A DNA stretch of 22,332 nt from CALVUJ01 sp045128835 (GTDB taxonomy: Bacteria > Bacillota_I > Bacilli_A > RFN20 > DUOF01), in NCBI GenBank assembly GCA_045128835.1, contig JBGVRX010000022.1, positions 1 through 22,332 of the forward strand. The letters run 5' to 3'. This document shows positions 14,956-22,164 of the stretch, piece after piece. Position 1 is the stretch's first letter, and every line of letters begins with the position of its first letter. The notes beneath the pieces were generated by a model. It was not told where the DNA came from, made no database searches, and saw nothing but the letters and a program-made list of their open reading frames with translations. The position numbers and the translations under genes are program-made.

Positions 14956-16632
14956 ATGAATAAAAAAATATTATCATTTATAATGTTGTTTGTAGTTACA
15001 TTTTGCTTTGCCAGTGGCTGTAAAAATGATAATGATACAGATGAATCTGTTTTAGTTGCTGATGGAAAAGAAGTTGTTGCATCAATAAATGGTGTTAATT
15101 ATACTGCTGATGAATTGTACGGGGACATGATAAGTTCAAATGCTGACTATTTATATGAAGAGTTAGAAGACTTATTAATAAAAACTGTTGTCCCTGTTAC
15201 AGACAGCATGAGAAATCGTATTAACAACGAAATCGAAAAATGGAAGAAAGATATTAGAGAAGATGCTACAAATAGTGGAACTTCTTACAAAGAAGCTTTG
15301 AAAAATGCTTTAGCAGAAGAAGGAGTAAGTAGCGAAGAAGAATTAGCAGAGAAGAAAATATTTGCTCTTCAAGAAGAAATTATTACTAACCAATATTGGA
15401 AAGATAATAAAGACAAATATTATGAAGGATATTTAACTAACAACTACGTATATCATGTTAGTCAAATATTAGTAAGTATTAGTACTAATGGAAACAAAGA
15501 TTATTTCGATGTTCAACCTAGTGAAAGTGTTGCTGGTAAACTATATGAAGTTACAAACGCTTTATTAGAAGGTGAAAGTTTCTATCAAATAGCTCAAAGA
15601 TATTCTGATGACACAAACACTAAGGATAAAGGCGGAGATATGGGAATCGTTACATTAAACGATACATCAATTTCTGATGAAGTAAAATATGCCTTAGCTA
15701 GTTACAGTGTTTATTTTGAAAATGCTGATTTAGAATATCCTGAATATTTAGATGAAGTTTATGGTAATGGATTTGAAGTTATTCCTGAAGTTTATGTCGA
15801 TTTACTAGGAGAAAAATATAACGAAGATTCTGGTATTTATCACATTACATCAACAAGTGGAACAATATCTTTATATTCTAGAGTTCAAGCTAGAAATATT
15901 TTGTTCAATAACTTATATAATTCAAGAACATTTAGATTATTACAAACAGATGAAGGAACAAAGAATGTTAGAGAAATAAGTGATGCTAAAATGCCACTTA
16001 TCGATAGTGCTGGTTTTGAAACAACAACTAGTGTTAAAAATATAATCACAAACGAATCAGGTGCACCAATTCTTGTGGTTAGAAGTAATGAAGGTATTCA
16101 TTTCATTTCAATAACTAAATCTGCTTTTGTTGGTACTGAAGAATTATTAAAATATTATTCTACAGTAATAGATGAAACAGATAACTACAGAACATATTTA
16201 GAAATGTATGAAAATAACGCTGATAAAGAAGCAAGATTAGCTGAGTTAGAATCATTAGCTAAAGACTATGCTATTTTGAAAATTGCTGACAATAGCAATT
16301 TTGCTGGAAATGAAGATTTATTAAGATATGATATGTTTAATGCATATTTAAATAAAACATATAATGGTGTTAAATTTGAAATCGTTGATGAAACAATTAA
16401 AGAGATTGTTATTAATTACATAACTGCAAAAAGACAATATATTCAAACTAAGATAAACAATGTATTTGTTAGTGGTTATGAAAAATTATCTAATGCTGAA
16501 GAAGAATTCGGAAACAGTGTTAATGTATTGAAAAATATTCCAATTTTAAAATGTTTGGATAATAAGTCTTGTACATTTACTCACGAAGAAGGATTTAAAG
16601 CTTATACAGCAGGAGGTGAAAGCAATGGCTAA
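14956..16632 (+). CDS. Lipoprotein, PrsA/SurA-like foldase (second copy)
   Basis: A 558-residue paralogue of the 11534 gene. Signal peptide with lipobox ASGC (Cys22), then a matching N-domain (NYTADELYGDMI; YWKDNKDKYYEGYL). The parvulin segment is clearer: YHVSQILVS (about 166-174), LLEGESFYQIAQRYSDD and KDKGGDMGIV, close to PrsA. The His of the usual HIL motif is Gln170, while His167 lies three residues before. The closing strand EGIHFISITK appears near residue 379, after an insertion of about 130 residues; that insertion shares LYSR and FNN landmarks with the first copy. It has the C-terminal Cys pair (KCLDNKSCTF, about 532-538) but lacks the B-repeat. The start has AAAGGAGGAG 5 bases upstream, 24 bases after the previous stop. 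Confidence 0.8.
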   Translation: MNKKILSFIMLFVVTFCFASGCKNDNDTDESVLVADGKEVVASINGVNYTADELYGDMISSNADYLYEELEDLLIKTVVPVTDSMRNRINNEIEKWKKDIREDATNSGTSYKEALKNALAEEGVSSEEELAEKKIFALQEEIITNQYWKDNKDKYYEGYLTNNYVYHVSQILVSISTNGNKDYFDVQPSESVAGKLYEVTNALLEGESFYQIAQRYSDDTNTKDKGGDMGIVTLNDTSISDEVKYALASYSVYFENADLEYPEYLDEVYGNGFEVIPEVYVDLLGEKYNEDSGIYHITSTSGTISLYSRVQARNILFNNLYNSRTFRLLQTDEGTKNVREISDAKMPLIDSAGFETTTSVKNIITNESGAPILVVRSNEGIHFISITKSAFVGTEELLKYYSTVIDETDNYRTYLEMYENNADKEARLAELESLAKDYAILKIADNSNFAGNEDLLRYDMFNAYLNKTYNGVKFEIVDETIKEIVINYITAKRQYIQTKINNVFVSGYEKLSNAEEEFGNSVNVLKNIPILKCLDNKSCTFTHEEGFKAYTAGGESNG

Positions 16633-17896
16633 GAAAAGTAAATTTTTAGTTGGTTTCCTTTTGTTAGGCAGTTTAATTGCTGGTTGTAGTAAAGGAAGTG
16701 TAGATACTCATGCTGATGTTAGTTTTGGAGATGAAGTTGTAACAACAAACAAGGGTGACAATTTAACTGTTGCTGAGTTGTATAATTATGTTTTAGAAAA
16801 TCAAAGTGATGCTATCGCTAAAACAGTGTTGGTTAAAATTTTAGAATCTGGACTTGATTTAAATAACACTAGTAATCAAGACATGAAAAATTTATACAAA
16901 AAATATTTGAATGAATATTTCAAGACTACTTTTGTTGATAACAACACTTACAAATTCAATGGTGAATTCAGTGAAGATTTGTTAGTAAAATATTTGAAGA
17001 GTGAATCATATAGTATTAAATGCGGATCAGGATTTAATGCAGGTGATTTAGATGCTGCTACATTTGCTTGTGATTATTCAGATTATATTGAAAAAGAAGT
17101 TAATTATGATATTTATGTTAAAATGTTAAAAATTAAATATCTTTTAAATGAAAAAACTGATTTAATCAACAAGAGTAATGGTAGAAGAGTTGTATATTAT
17201 ACAGTTGCAAAAGGATCTAACGATAATGAAGTTAGAGAACTTTTAGAAACATATGTAAAGAGTTTTGAAGAAAATAAAGAATCAACAGATGAAACTGTAA
17301 TTAAGAATATTGAAGATGTGGCAGAAGCAAAGAGAAAGAAAGATTTAGAAGAAGTTTCTGAACACTACGCTTATGTTTCTACTTCTCAAGATTCAAGTTC
17401 TGGATATACTTATTTAGATAAATTTACTAAATGTGGAGATAAACGTTGTTCGCTTGAAGAAGGTAAAGAATATCAAGACAAGTTAATTATGGACAAAGAA
17501 TATTACACAACAAAAGTTGTTATTTCATCTAATACTGATGTATTATACGCTGGTGCTAGAGATATTTTGTTTAGTGATAACGTAAATGATTATTTATATC
17601 AAATTGGAAACACTAAATATTTGATGTCTCCTGCATATTTCGATGATAACGATAAGAGAATTAATGATATCATTTTATATGATGCAGCAAATTCTAATTA
17701 CTATTTAGCAACTGTTGAAACAATTAATTCTTCATCATCATTTGATGATAAAGTTGCAGTAGCAGAATTACTATTAGATAAAGTTACTGATGCAATTGTT
17801 TTCAACTATTGTTATGAAAACTTAGAAATCGAAATCTTTGATAAGGATATAAGAGAATATTTCGTTTCAAAATACGGCGACACAGAAGTAGAATAA
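16625..17896 (+). CDS. Lipoprotein, small partner of the foldase pair (second copy)
   Basis: A 423-residue paralogue of the 13639 gene: MAKKSK, a hydrophobic stretch and lipobox IAGC (Cys21). Shared landmarks include FNGEFSEDLLVKYLK, the Cys pair with CDYSDY (about 133 and 149), YYTTKVVISSNTDVL and YYLATVETINSSSS. It has one more Cys pair, KCGDKRC, near residue 270, absent from the first copy. Overall similarity is visible but divergent, so the duplication is not recent. ATG 16625 was chosen over GTG 16616 because AGGAGGTG (16611-16618) lies 6 bases before it. The gene overlaps the previous one by 8 bases and ends the operon before a large terminator. Confidence 0.75.
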   Translation: MAKKSKFLVGFLLLGSLIAGCSKGSVDTHADVSFGDEVVTTNKGDNLTVAELYNYVLENQSDAIAKTVLVKILESGLDLNNTSNQDMKNLYKKYLNEYFKTTFVDNNTYKFNGEFSEDLLVKYLKSESYSIKCGSGFNAGDLDAATFACDYSDYIEKEVNYDIYVKMLKIKYLLNEKTDLINKSNGRRVVYYTVAKGSNDNEVRELLETYVKSFEENKESTDETVIKNIEDVAEAKRKKDLEEVSEHYAYVSTSQDSSSGYTYLDKFTKCGDKRCSLEEGKEYQDKLIMDKEYYTTKVVISSNTDVLYAGARDILFSDNVNDYLYQIGNTKYLMSPAYFDDNDKRINDIILYDAANSNYYLATVETINSSSSFDDKVAVAELLLDKVTDAIVFNYCYENLEIEIFDKDIREYFVSKYGDTEVE

Positions 17897-17899
17897 AAT

Positions 17900-17955
17900 A
17901 AAAAGTTTGAAATTGAGGTTAATTCCAAATGGAAACTTCAGTTCCAAACTTTTTT
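17900..17955 (+). terminator. Large terminator of the lipoprotein operon
   Basis: The outer stem AAAAAGTTTG (17900-17909) pairs with CAAACTTTTT (17945-17954), followed by more T. The enclosed 35 bases can fold further (an imperfect GAGGTT/AACTTC arm and TTCC AAAT GGAA at 17923-17934), making a long branched or bulged hairpin. Confidence 0.75.
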
Positions 17956-17971
17956 GTTTAAAAAGAAAATA

Positions 17972-18001
17972 AATATAAAAGATTGCTTAGACTCATAGAA
18001 T
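17972..18001 (+). promoter_or_regulatory. Candidate sigma-E (mother-cell) promoter of yunB
   Basis: CATAGAAT (17994-18001) differs by one base from the sigma-E -10 consensus CATAcAaT as I remember it, and AATATAA (17972-17978) lies 15 bases upstream where an ATA-type -35 is expected. No sigma-A promoter fits. The predicted start would be close to 18008, leaving a very short leader, which weakens the call. Confidence 0.3.
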
Positions 18002-18016
18002 TAAATGGGTGATTTT

Positions 18017-18706
18017 ATGTTTGATCTCAAACAATTATTTGTGAGAAGATTGCTACTATTTGCTTTTTGTTTGATTGTTTGCTTTTGTACTTGTATTACA
18101 TGGGTTAAAAATCGATTATATGATAATTTCTTTGAATATGCGGAATATCATTGCAGTAATGTTTTGTATGCAATTTTAAATGCAGTAATTGAAGAACAAG
18201 TGGATGCGCAAATAATGGAAACAGCAATTTTAGAGTCGAGTGGTAATGTTATTACTATAGATTATAATGTTGAAATGCTTAATTCTATTGTTTGTAATGT
18301 TGTAAATAGAACGCTATCTATAGTTCATAGATTACAAAATGGTGTAAAAGATGGTTTGATTTTATCCGGGTATGAAGATATAGTTAACGAAAGTTTGTTG
18401 TACTATGTACCACTGGGGATGGTGTTTGAAAATTATTTGATTGCATATTTGGGAGTGAATTTGCCTATTAAGTATCAAATTGTGGGAAAGTTAAAAGGAG
18501 AAGTTATTAGTAGTGTTCAAGAATATGGTGTAAATAATGCGTTAATAGAAATAAAGTTGTGCGTTAGTGGAAAAACTAATGTTTTAATTCCTTTGATGGC
18601 AAAAGAAGTTGACATATCGCTTGAAGTGCCATTAGTTATTAAGATAATACAAGGAGAAGTTCCTGACTATTATTTGGGAGAAAAGGTTTTAGGAGGGATT
18701 AACTAG
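18017..18706 (+). CDS. yunB: Sporulation protein YunB
   Basis: A 229-residue protein with one N-terminal membrane helix (about 9-30) and an extracytoplasmic domain. The C-terminal half carries the YunB landmarks: YVPLGMVFENYLIAYLG, LPIKYQIVGKLKGEV, EYGVNNALIEIKL, VLIPLMAKEVDISLEVPLV and IIQGEVPDYY. In B. subtilis YunB is produced under sigma-E in the mother cell and is needed for normal spore formation; its molecular role is unclear. I prefer ATG 18017, which has GGGTGA 4-5 bases upstream, over ATG 18005, which has none. The last base of the stop is the first base of the yutH-like gene, so the two form an operon of spore genes. A candidate sigma-E promoter lies upstream. Confidence 0.9.
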   Translation: MFDLKQLFVRRLLLFAFCLIVCFCTCITWVKNRLYDNFFEYAEYHCSNVLYAILNAVIEEQVDAQIMETAILESSGNVITIDYNVEMLNSIVCNVVNRTLSIVHRLQNGVKDGLILSGYEDIVNESLLYYVPLGMVFENYLIAYLGVNLPIKYQIVGKLKGEVISSVQEYGVNNALIEIKLCVSGKTNVLIPLMAKEVDISLEVPLVIKIIQGEVPDYYLGEKVLGGIN

Positions 18707-19587
18707 TGCTTCCTTTTTTATTTGAACAATATGGTTATTATCCAAATTTACAAGATAATAGATTTTTTATAGAGGGATGGGAGTTTAGGCTTATTGAAGT
18801 TGATTGTGATGAAGAATTTGTGGAGATTATAGAAAAATATAATAATGTCATTAGAGAAAATTTTGATGGGAGAGGTGTGCACATTTTAAAAACTAGGTAT
18901 AACCAAAAAATAAGTTGTTATGACAACAAGAAGTTTGTTTTAATGAGTGCATATAGAAGTGAGGTTAATATAAGTGATTTTAATAAGCTTCATTTGCTGT
19001 TTAATGAACATTACAAGAGCGTTGATTTGAAAGAACTTTTAAATCTTTGGCAAACAAGGATGACCACATTGGAAAATGAGGGAATACAGTCTTTGAGGAT
19101 AGATGGCAATTATTATAGCGATAATTTAGAAAAATCAATGTTTGCTTTTGGGCTGTGTCAAAATGCGATTCAGTATCTGAGTGAATTAATAGATGATTAT
19201 GGCAGTATTGTGGATAATGTTACAATTACTCACGGTAGAATCAAAAGAATGGATGCATTTGATTTTTTTAATCCGTTTAATTTTGTTTTTGATCATCCAA
19301 TAAGGGATTTCGCGGAATTGTATAAAAATAATGTTATTGATTTTACAAACTTGATTTCGATTTTTGAGTATTATAGGCTGGATGCTAAAATTGCGACGCT
19401 GTTTGTTGCTAGGTTGTTGTATCCGTCTGAGGTCTTAGATGCATTAGAGGATAATTTAGAAGAAAAAGAAAAAACTTTCAAAATAAATTATTTCCCGGAA
19501 AAAGAACTTTTGAAAATAAAAAAAGCGTATTTATATTTTAAAGATAAATATAATATACGCCCTATTTACTGGTTGGAGATTAATTAG
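18706..19587 (+). CDS. yutH: YutH-like spore coat protein with kinase-like fold (CotS family)
   Basis: A 293-residue protein of the CotS/YutH group, which share the aminoglycoside/choline kinase fold. Recognisable parts are FGLCQNAIQYLSELIDDYG (about 148-166), VTITHGRI, FNFVFDHPIRDFAELYKNN (about 192-210) and LFVARLLYPSEVLDALE (about 232-248), matching the YutH arrangement in which a His-Xaa-Arg segment stands where active kinases have HxD. It is therefore probably a pseudokinase of the spore coat. The N-terminal lobe is poorly conserved in appearance. The start is GTG, with AGGAGGG 8 bases upstream, and overlaps the yunB stop by one base. The 3' end overlaps the convergent NifU-like gene by 4 bases with no terminator between them. 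Confidence 0.82.
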   Translation: MLPFLFEQYGYYPNLQDNRFFIEGWEFRLIEVDCDEEFVEIIEKYNNVIRENFDGRGVHILKTRYNQKISCYDNKKFVLMSAYRSEVNISDFNKLHLLFNEHYKSVDLKELLNLWQTRMTTLENEGIQSLRIDGNYYSDNLEKSMFAFGLCQNAIQYLSELIDDYGSIVDNVTITHGRIKRMDAFDFFNPFNFVFDHPIRDFAELYKNNVIDFTNLISIFEYYRLDAKIATLFVARLLYPSEVLDALEDNLEEKEKTFKINYFPEKELLKIKKAYLYFKDKYNIRPIYWLEIN

Positions 19588-19817
19588 TCTTTTACAACTT
19601 CAACTCCGATAACTCCGCTTACCTCGTCAACTAGTATCATTTCTATTCCATCACTGATTGTGCTGTCTAGATTTACACAATCCATACATGCTCCTTGCAT
19701 TCTTACATATACTATTCCGTTTTCAAATTTAACGAACTCAATATCTCCACCGTCATTTTGAAGGAAAGGTCTAATTTTCTCTATTACTTCATTGATTTTT
19801 TCTTCTATATTTTCCAT
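19584..19817 (-). CDS. yutI: NifU C-terminal domain Fe-S cluster protein (YutI-like)
   Basis: A 77-residue single-domain protein. It has the Nfu motifs: LQNDGGDIEFV (19-29), a strand, then CMDC (Cys44 and Cys47), the cluster-binding CxxC. Such proteins carry or transfer [4Fe-4S] clusters to target enzymes in the cytoplasm. The length is that of a stand-alone Nfu/YutI protein, slightly short. The ATG has AAGAGGT about 9 bases upstream. It converges on yutH with a 4-base overlap; in B. subtilis yutH and yutI are also neighbours, which supports both names. Confidence 0.93.
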   Translation of the reverse strand: MENIEEKINEVIEKIRPFLQNDGGDIEFVKFENGIVYVRMQGACMDCVNLDSTISDGIEMILVDEVSGVIGVEVVKD

Positions 19818-19850
19818 TTTATTTTTACCTCTTGATTATCCTTGATTTCT

Positions 19851-19879
19851 TTACTTATGATAGCACGTAATGCTATAAT
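19851..19879 (+). promoter_or_regulatory. Promoter of the S1 protein/pgi unit with an inverted repeat over the -10
   Basis: TATAAT (19874-19879) is perfect; TTACTT (19851-19856), 17 bases upstream, is a weak -35. The inverted repeat ATAGCA (19860-19865) N5 TGCTAT (19871-19876) fills the spacer and runs into the -10 box, an operator-like position. Confidence 0.6.
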
Positions 19880-19905
19880 TTAAAAGGTAGAAAGAAGGAA
19901 AATAT

Positions 19906-20280
19906 ATGAAAAAATATTATCCTGGCAATATTGTTGAGGGGAAAGTTGTTGGAATAAAACCTTATGGAGTATTTATATCTTTAGATGAACAAACTATGGG
20001 GTTACTTCATATTTCGGAAATATCTGATGGATATGTTGATGATATAAATAAATTTGTAAAAATAGGAGATCGTTTACAAACTAAAATTTTGGATATAGAT
20101 TATGAAGAAAATAGAGCAAAGCTAAGTTTAAAGGCTCTAAAAAAAAGAAGCAGATACAAAAAACATAAATGTTCTTTGTCTGATGAAAAAATAGAAGTTG
20201 AAAAAGAATTCTTTGCAATTAAAGTTAGAATGCATGATTTTGTTGAAGATGCTAAAGAGAGGTTGGGGTTTAATGCTTAA
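19906..20280 (+). CDS. yugI: S1-domain RNA-binding protein (YugI/GSP13-like)
   Basis: A 124-residue protein with one S1 domain at about 5-76: GNIVEGKVVGIKPYGVFISL, GLLHISEISDGYVDD, VKIGDRLQTKILDIDYEENR, AKLSLKAL, all canonical S1 strands and turns. A basic linker (KKRSRYKKHK) and a short helical tail (VEDAKERLGF) follow. This is the domain layout of B. subtilis YugI (general stress protein 13), a ribosome-associated protein; the binding target here is unknown. GAAGGAAAA precedes the ATG by about 5 bases. Its last 8 bases overlap the start of pgi, so it leads a two-gene operon. Confidence 0.88.
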   Translation: MKKYYPGNIVEGKVVGIKPYGVFISLDEQTMGLLHISEISDGYVDDINKFVKIGDRLQTKILDIDYEENRAKLSLKALKKRSRYKKHKCSLSDEKIEVEKEFFAIKVRMHDFVEDAKERLGFNA

Positions 20281-21544
20281 TTTAGATTATACATATAGTT
20301 CTTTAAAAGTTTCTGATTTAATCAAGTATGAAAGTGAAATAAAAAATATTGTTAAAAACTTTAAAAATAAAGATTGCGCTGGAAATGATTTCTTGGGCTG
20401 GTATGAACTTCCTAATAGTATCGACAACGCGATGATAGAATCTGTTGCTTCTGCGGCCGAGAGAATTAAAAGAAATTCTCAAGTTTTGGTTGTTTGCGGA
20501 ATTGGTGGTTCTTATTTGGGGTCTAGAGCTGTTATAGATTCAATAAAAGGTTATTATAATACAGATGTTGAAATTATATATTTAGGTAATACATTTGATG
20601 AAAGATACACAAAAGATGTGTTGGAATATTTAAAAACAAAAGATTTTAGCGTGAATGTTATTTCTAAATCTGGAGGAACTTTAGAGACCGCTGTAGCATT
20701 TAGGTTGTTGAAAACTTTGCTTGTAGAAAAATATGGTGAGTCTGCTAAGGAAAGAATTTTTGCTACAACAGATGAAAAAAAAGGATGTTTAAGAGAACTA
20801 GTTGGGATTGAAGGTTATGAATCTTTTGTTATTCCAGGAGATGTTGGCGGTAGATTTAGTGTGTTTACTCCAGTTGGATTGCTTCCTTTGGCTGTTGCTG
20901 GCGCGGATGTTGAAAAGTTTGTTGAAGGCGCACGTGCTTTTTACAAGGATTTTCAAAAAGACAATATGGAAGAAAATATTGCTTATCAATATGCAGCATA
21001 TAGATATCATCAATATAAAGAAATTGGCAAAAATGTAGAAGTTTTTGTTTCATATAGTTCATATTTAAATATGATTGCTGAATGGTGGAAGCAATTGTTT
21101 GGTGAATCAGAGGGGAAAGAAAATAAAGGACTATTCCCTGCAAGTGTTAATTTTTCTACAGATTTGCATTCTTTAGGACAATTTATACAACAAGGAAGTA
21201 AAGTTTTATTCATGTCTCAACTTAGAATAGAGGAGAATGGAACTTTATTTGTTGCAGAAGATGAAAAAAATATTGATAATTTAAATTATTTAAAAGATAT
21301 TTCTTTGCAAAACATAAATAAAGTTGCGCAAGAAGGTACAAATAAGGCTCATTATGGAGAAGGTGGGGTTGATAATCTAACTTTTTCTCTAGATACTGTA
21401 AGTGAATATAATGTTGGATACTTATTGTTTTTCTTCATGTGTAGCTGCATGATAAGTGCATATTTGCTTAAAGTTAACCCATTTGATCAACCTGGAGTTG
21501 AGTTTTATAAACAAGAAATGAAAAAAATATTAAAAAAAGAATAA
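20273..21544 (+). CDS. pgi: Glucose-6-phosphate isomerase
   Basis: The enzyme interconverts glucose-6-phosphate and fructose-6-phosphate in glycolysis, in the cytoplasm. Conserved parts are GIGGSYLGSRA (76-86, sugar-phosphate site), SKSGGTLE (about 131-138), GDVGGRFSVFTPVGLLPLA, WWKQLFGESEGKENKG (catalytic Glu region, about 271-286), STDLHSLGQ (about 295-303) and NPFDQPGVEFYK, whose Lys is the conserved C-terminal one. With ATG 20273 the protein has 423 residues, about 25 fewer than B. subtilis Pgi, mainly because it ends soon after the last motif. A longer frame starts at 20198 but lies inside the S1 gene; 20273 has AGAGG and GGGG upstream and agrees with the family N-terminus. No terminator is seen before the tRNA promoter. 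Confidence 0.97.
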   Translation: MLNLDYTYSSLKVSDLIKYESEIKNIVKNFKNKDCAGNDFLGWYELPNSIDNAMIESVASAAERIKRNSQVLVVCGIGGSYLGSRAVIDSIKGYYNTDVEIIYLGNTFDERYTKDVLEYLKTKDFSVNVISKSGGTLETAVAFRLLKTLLVEKYGESAKERIFATTDEKKGCLRELVGIEGYESFVIPGDVGGRFSVFTPVGLLPLAVAGADVEKFVEGARAFYKDFQKDNMEENIAYQYAAYRYHQYKEIGKNVEVFVSYSSYLNMIAEWWKQLFGESEGKENKGLFPASVNFSTDLHSLGQFIQQGSKVLFMSQLRIEENGTLFVAEDEKNIDNLNYLKDISLQNINKVAQEGTNKAHYGEGGVDNLTFSLDTVSEYNVGYLLFFFMCSCMISAYLLKVNPFDQPGVEFYKQEMKKILKKE

Positions 21545-21562
21545 AAAGTTTAATAAAAAGTG

Positions 21563-21591
21563 TTGACTAGCGCAAATAAAGGTGATATATT
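21563..21591 (+). promoter_or_regulatory. Promoter of the tRNA cluster
   Basis: TTGACT (21563-21568) and TATATT (21586-21591) are 17 bases apart. The first tRNA starts 31 bases downstream. Confidence 0.8.
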
Positions 21592-21622
21592 TAAGAGGCA
21601 TTGTTAAGAATGCTTCAAAAAC

Positions 21623-21698
21623 GGATGCTTAGCTCAGTTGGTAGAGCATCGCCCTTACAAGGCGAGGGTCGGGGGTTCGAGCCCCTCAGCATCCACCA
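21623..21698 (+). tRNA. tRNA-Val (anticodon TAC)
   Basis: 76 bases including an encoded CCA. Acceptor GGATGCT pairs with AGCATCC; the anticodon loop is CTTACAA, anticodon TAC; the T loop is TTCGAGC. Confidence 0.96.
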
Positions 21699-21752
21699 TT
21701 TTTTTATTAAGGGTGTTATAGGATTCAAATCCTTCGCTGGTAAATACATTTT
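21699..21752 (+). other. 54-base spacer with palindrome between tRNA-Val and tRNA-Tyr
   Basis: The other spacers in this cluster are 6-9 bases. This one holds the palindrome AGGATT CA AATCCT (within 21719-21733), which resembles a tRNA T-arm with one extra base. It may be what is left of a lost tRNA gene; no acceptor stem or anticodon arm is recognisable. Confidence 0.3.
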
Positions 21753-21837
21753 GGAGGAGTAGCGAAGTGGCCAAACGCGGTTGACTGTAAATCAATTCCC
21801 TCTGGGTTCGGCAGTTCAAATCTGTCCTCCTCCACCA
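21753..21837 (+). tRNA. tRNA-Tyr (anticodon GTA)
   Basis: 85 bases including CCA. Acceptor GGAGGAG / TCCTCC pairing, anticodon loop CTGTAAA with GTA, and a long variable arm (TCCCTCTGGGTTCGG) typical of bacterial tRNA-Tyr. Confidence 0.95.
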
Positions 21838-21843
21838 CTTCAT

Positions 21844-21919
21844 TGGGGTATAGCCAAGCGGTAAGGCATCAGACTTTGACTCTGACATTCCCCTGGTTCG
21901 AATCCAGGTACCCCAGCCA
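21844..21919 (+). tRNA. tRNA-Gln (anticodon TTG)
   Basis: 76 bases including CCA. Acceptor TGGGGTA / TACCCCA, anticodon loop CTTTGAC with TTG, T loop TTCGAAT. The T1-A72 closing pair is typical of tRNA-Gln. Confidence 0.95.
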
Positions 21920-21928
21920 TTTTAGGAT

Positions 21929-22004
21929 GGTCCGTTAGCTCAGTCGGTAGAGCACGTGACTTTTAATCACGGGGTCACAAGTTCAAATCTTGTACGGATC
22001 ACCA
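21929..22004 (+). tRNA. tRNA-Lys (anticodon TTT)
   Basis: 76 bases including CCA. Acceptor GGTCCGT / ACGGATC, anticodon loop CTTTTAA with TTT, T loop TTCAAAT. Confidence 0.95.
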
Positions 22005-22012
22005 TTTTTTTT

Positions 22013-22101
22013 GCCCAGATGGCGGAACAGGTAGACGCACAGGACTTAAAATCCTGAGGGTTGAGAGACCCGTGCCAGTTCGATTCTGGTTCTGGGCACC
22101 A
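22013..22101 (+). tRNA. tRNA-Leu (anticodon TAA)
   Basis: 89 bases including CCA. Acceptor GCCCAGA / TCTGGGC, anticodon loop CTTAAAA with TAA, and the long variable arm of class II tRNAs. Confidence 0.95.
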
Positions 22102-22120
22102 AAAAAAATAAAATTAAAAA

Positions 22121-22164
22121 AACAACAAAAAGTTGTTGACATGCATAGTGATGAGTGTTATTAT
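22121..22164 (+). promoter_or_regulatory. rRNA operon promoter with an inverted repeat at the -35 box
   Basis: TTGACA (22136-22141, perfect) and TATTAT (22159-22164) are 17 bases apart. AACAAC (22121-22126) / GTTGTT (22132-22137) is an inverted repeat that overlaps the -35. Read on the minus strand it is followed by a T tract and could act as a weak terminator there. Confidence 0.85.

Noticed and set aside
20798..21213. Several small open frames inside pgi on both strands
   Set aside because: They overlap a fully conserved enzyme and lack ribosome sites.
21655..21888. Open frame on the minus strand across tRNA-Val, tRNA-Tyr and tRNA-Gln
   Set aside because: It is the antisense of three well-formed tRNA genes; peptides of the type DAEGLEPPTLAL are a known artefact of such frames.
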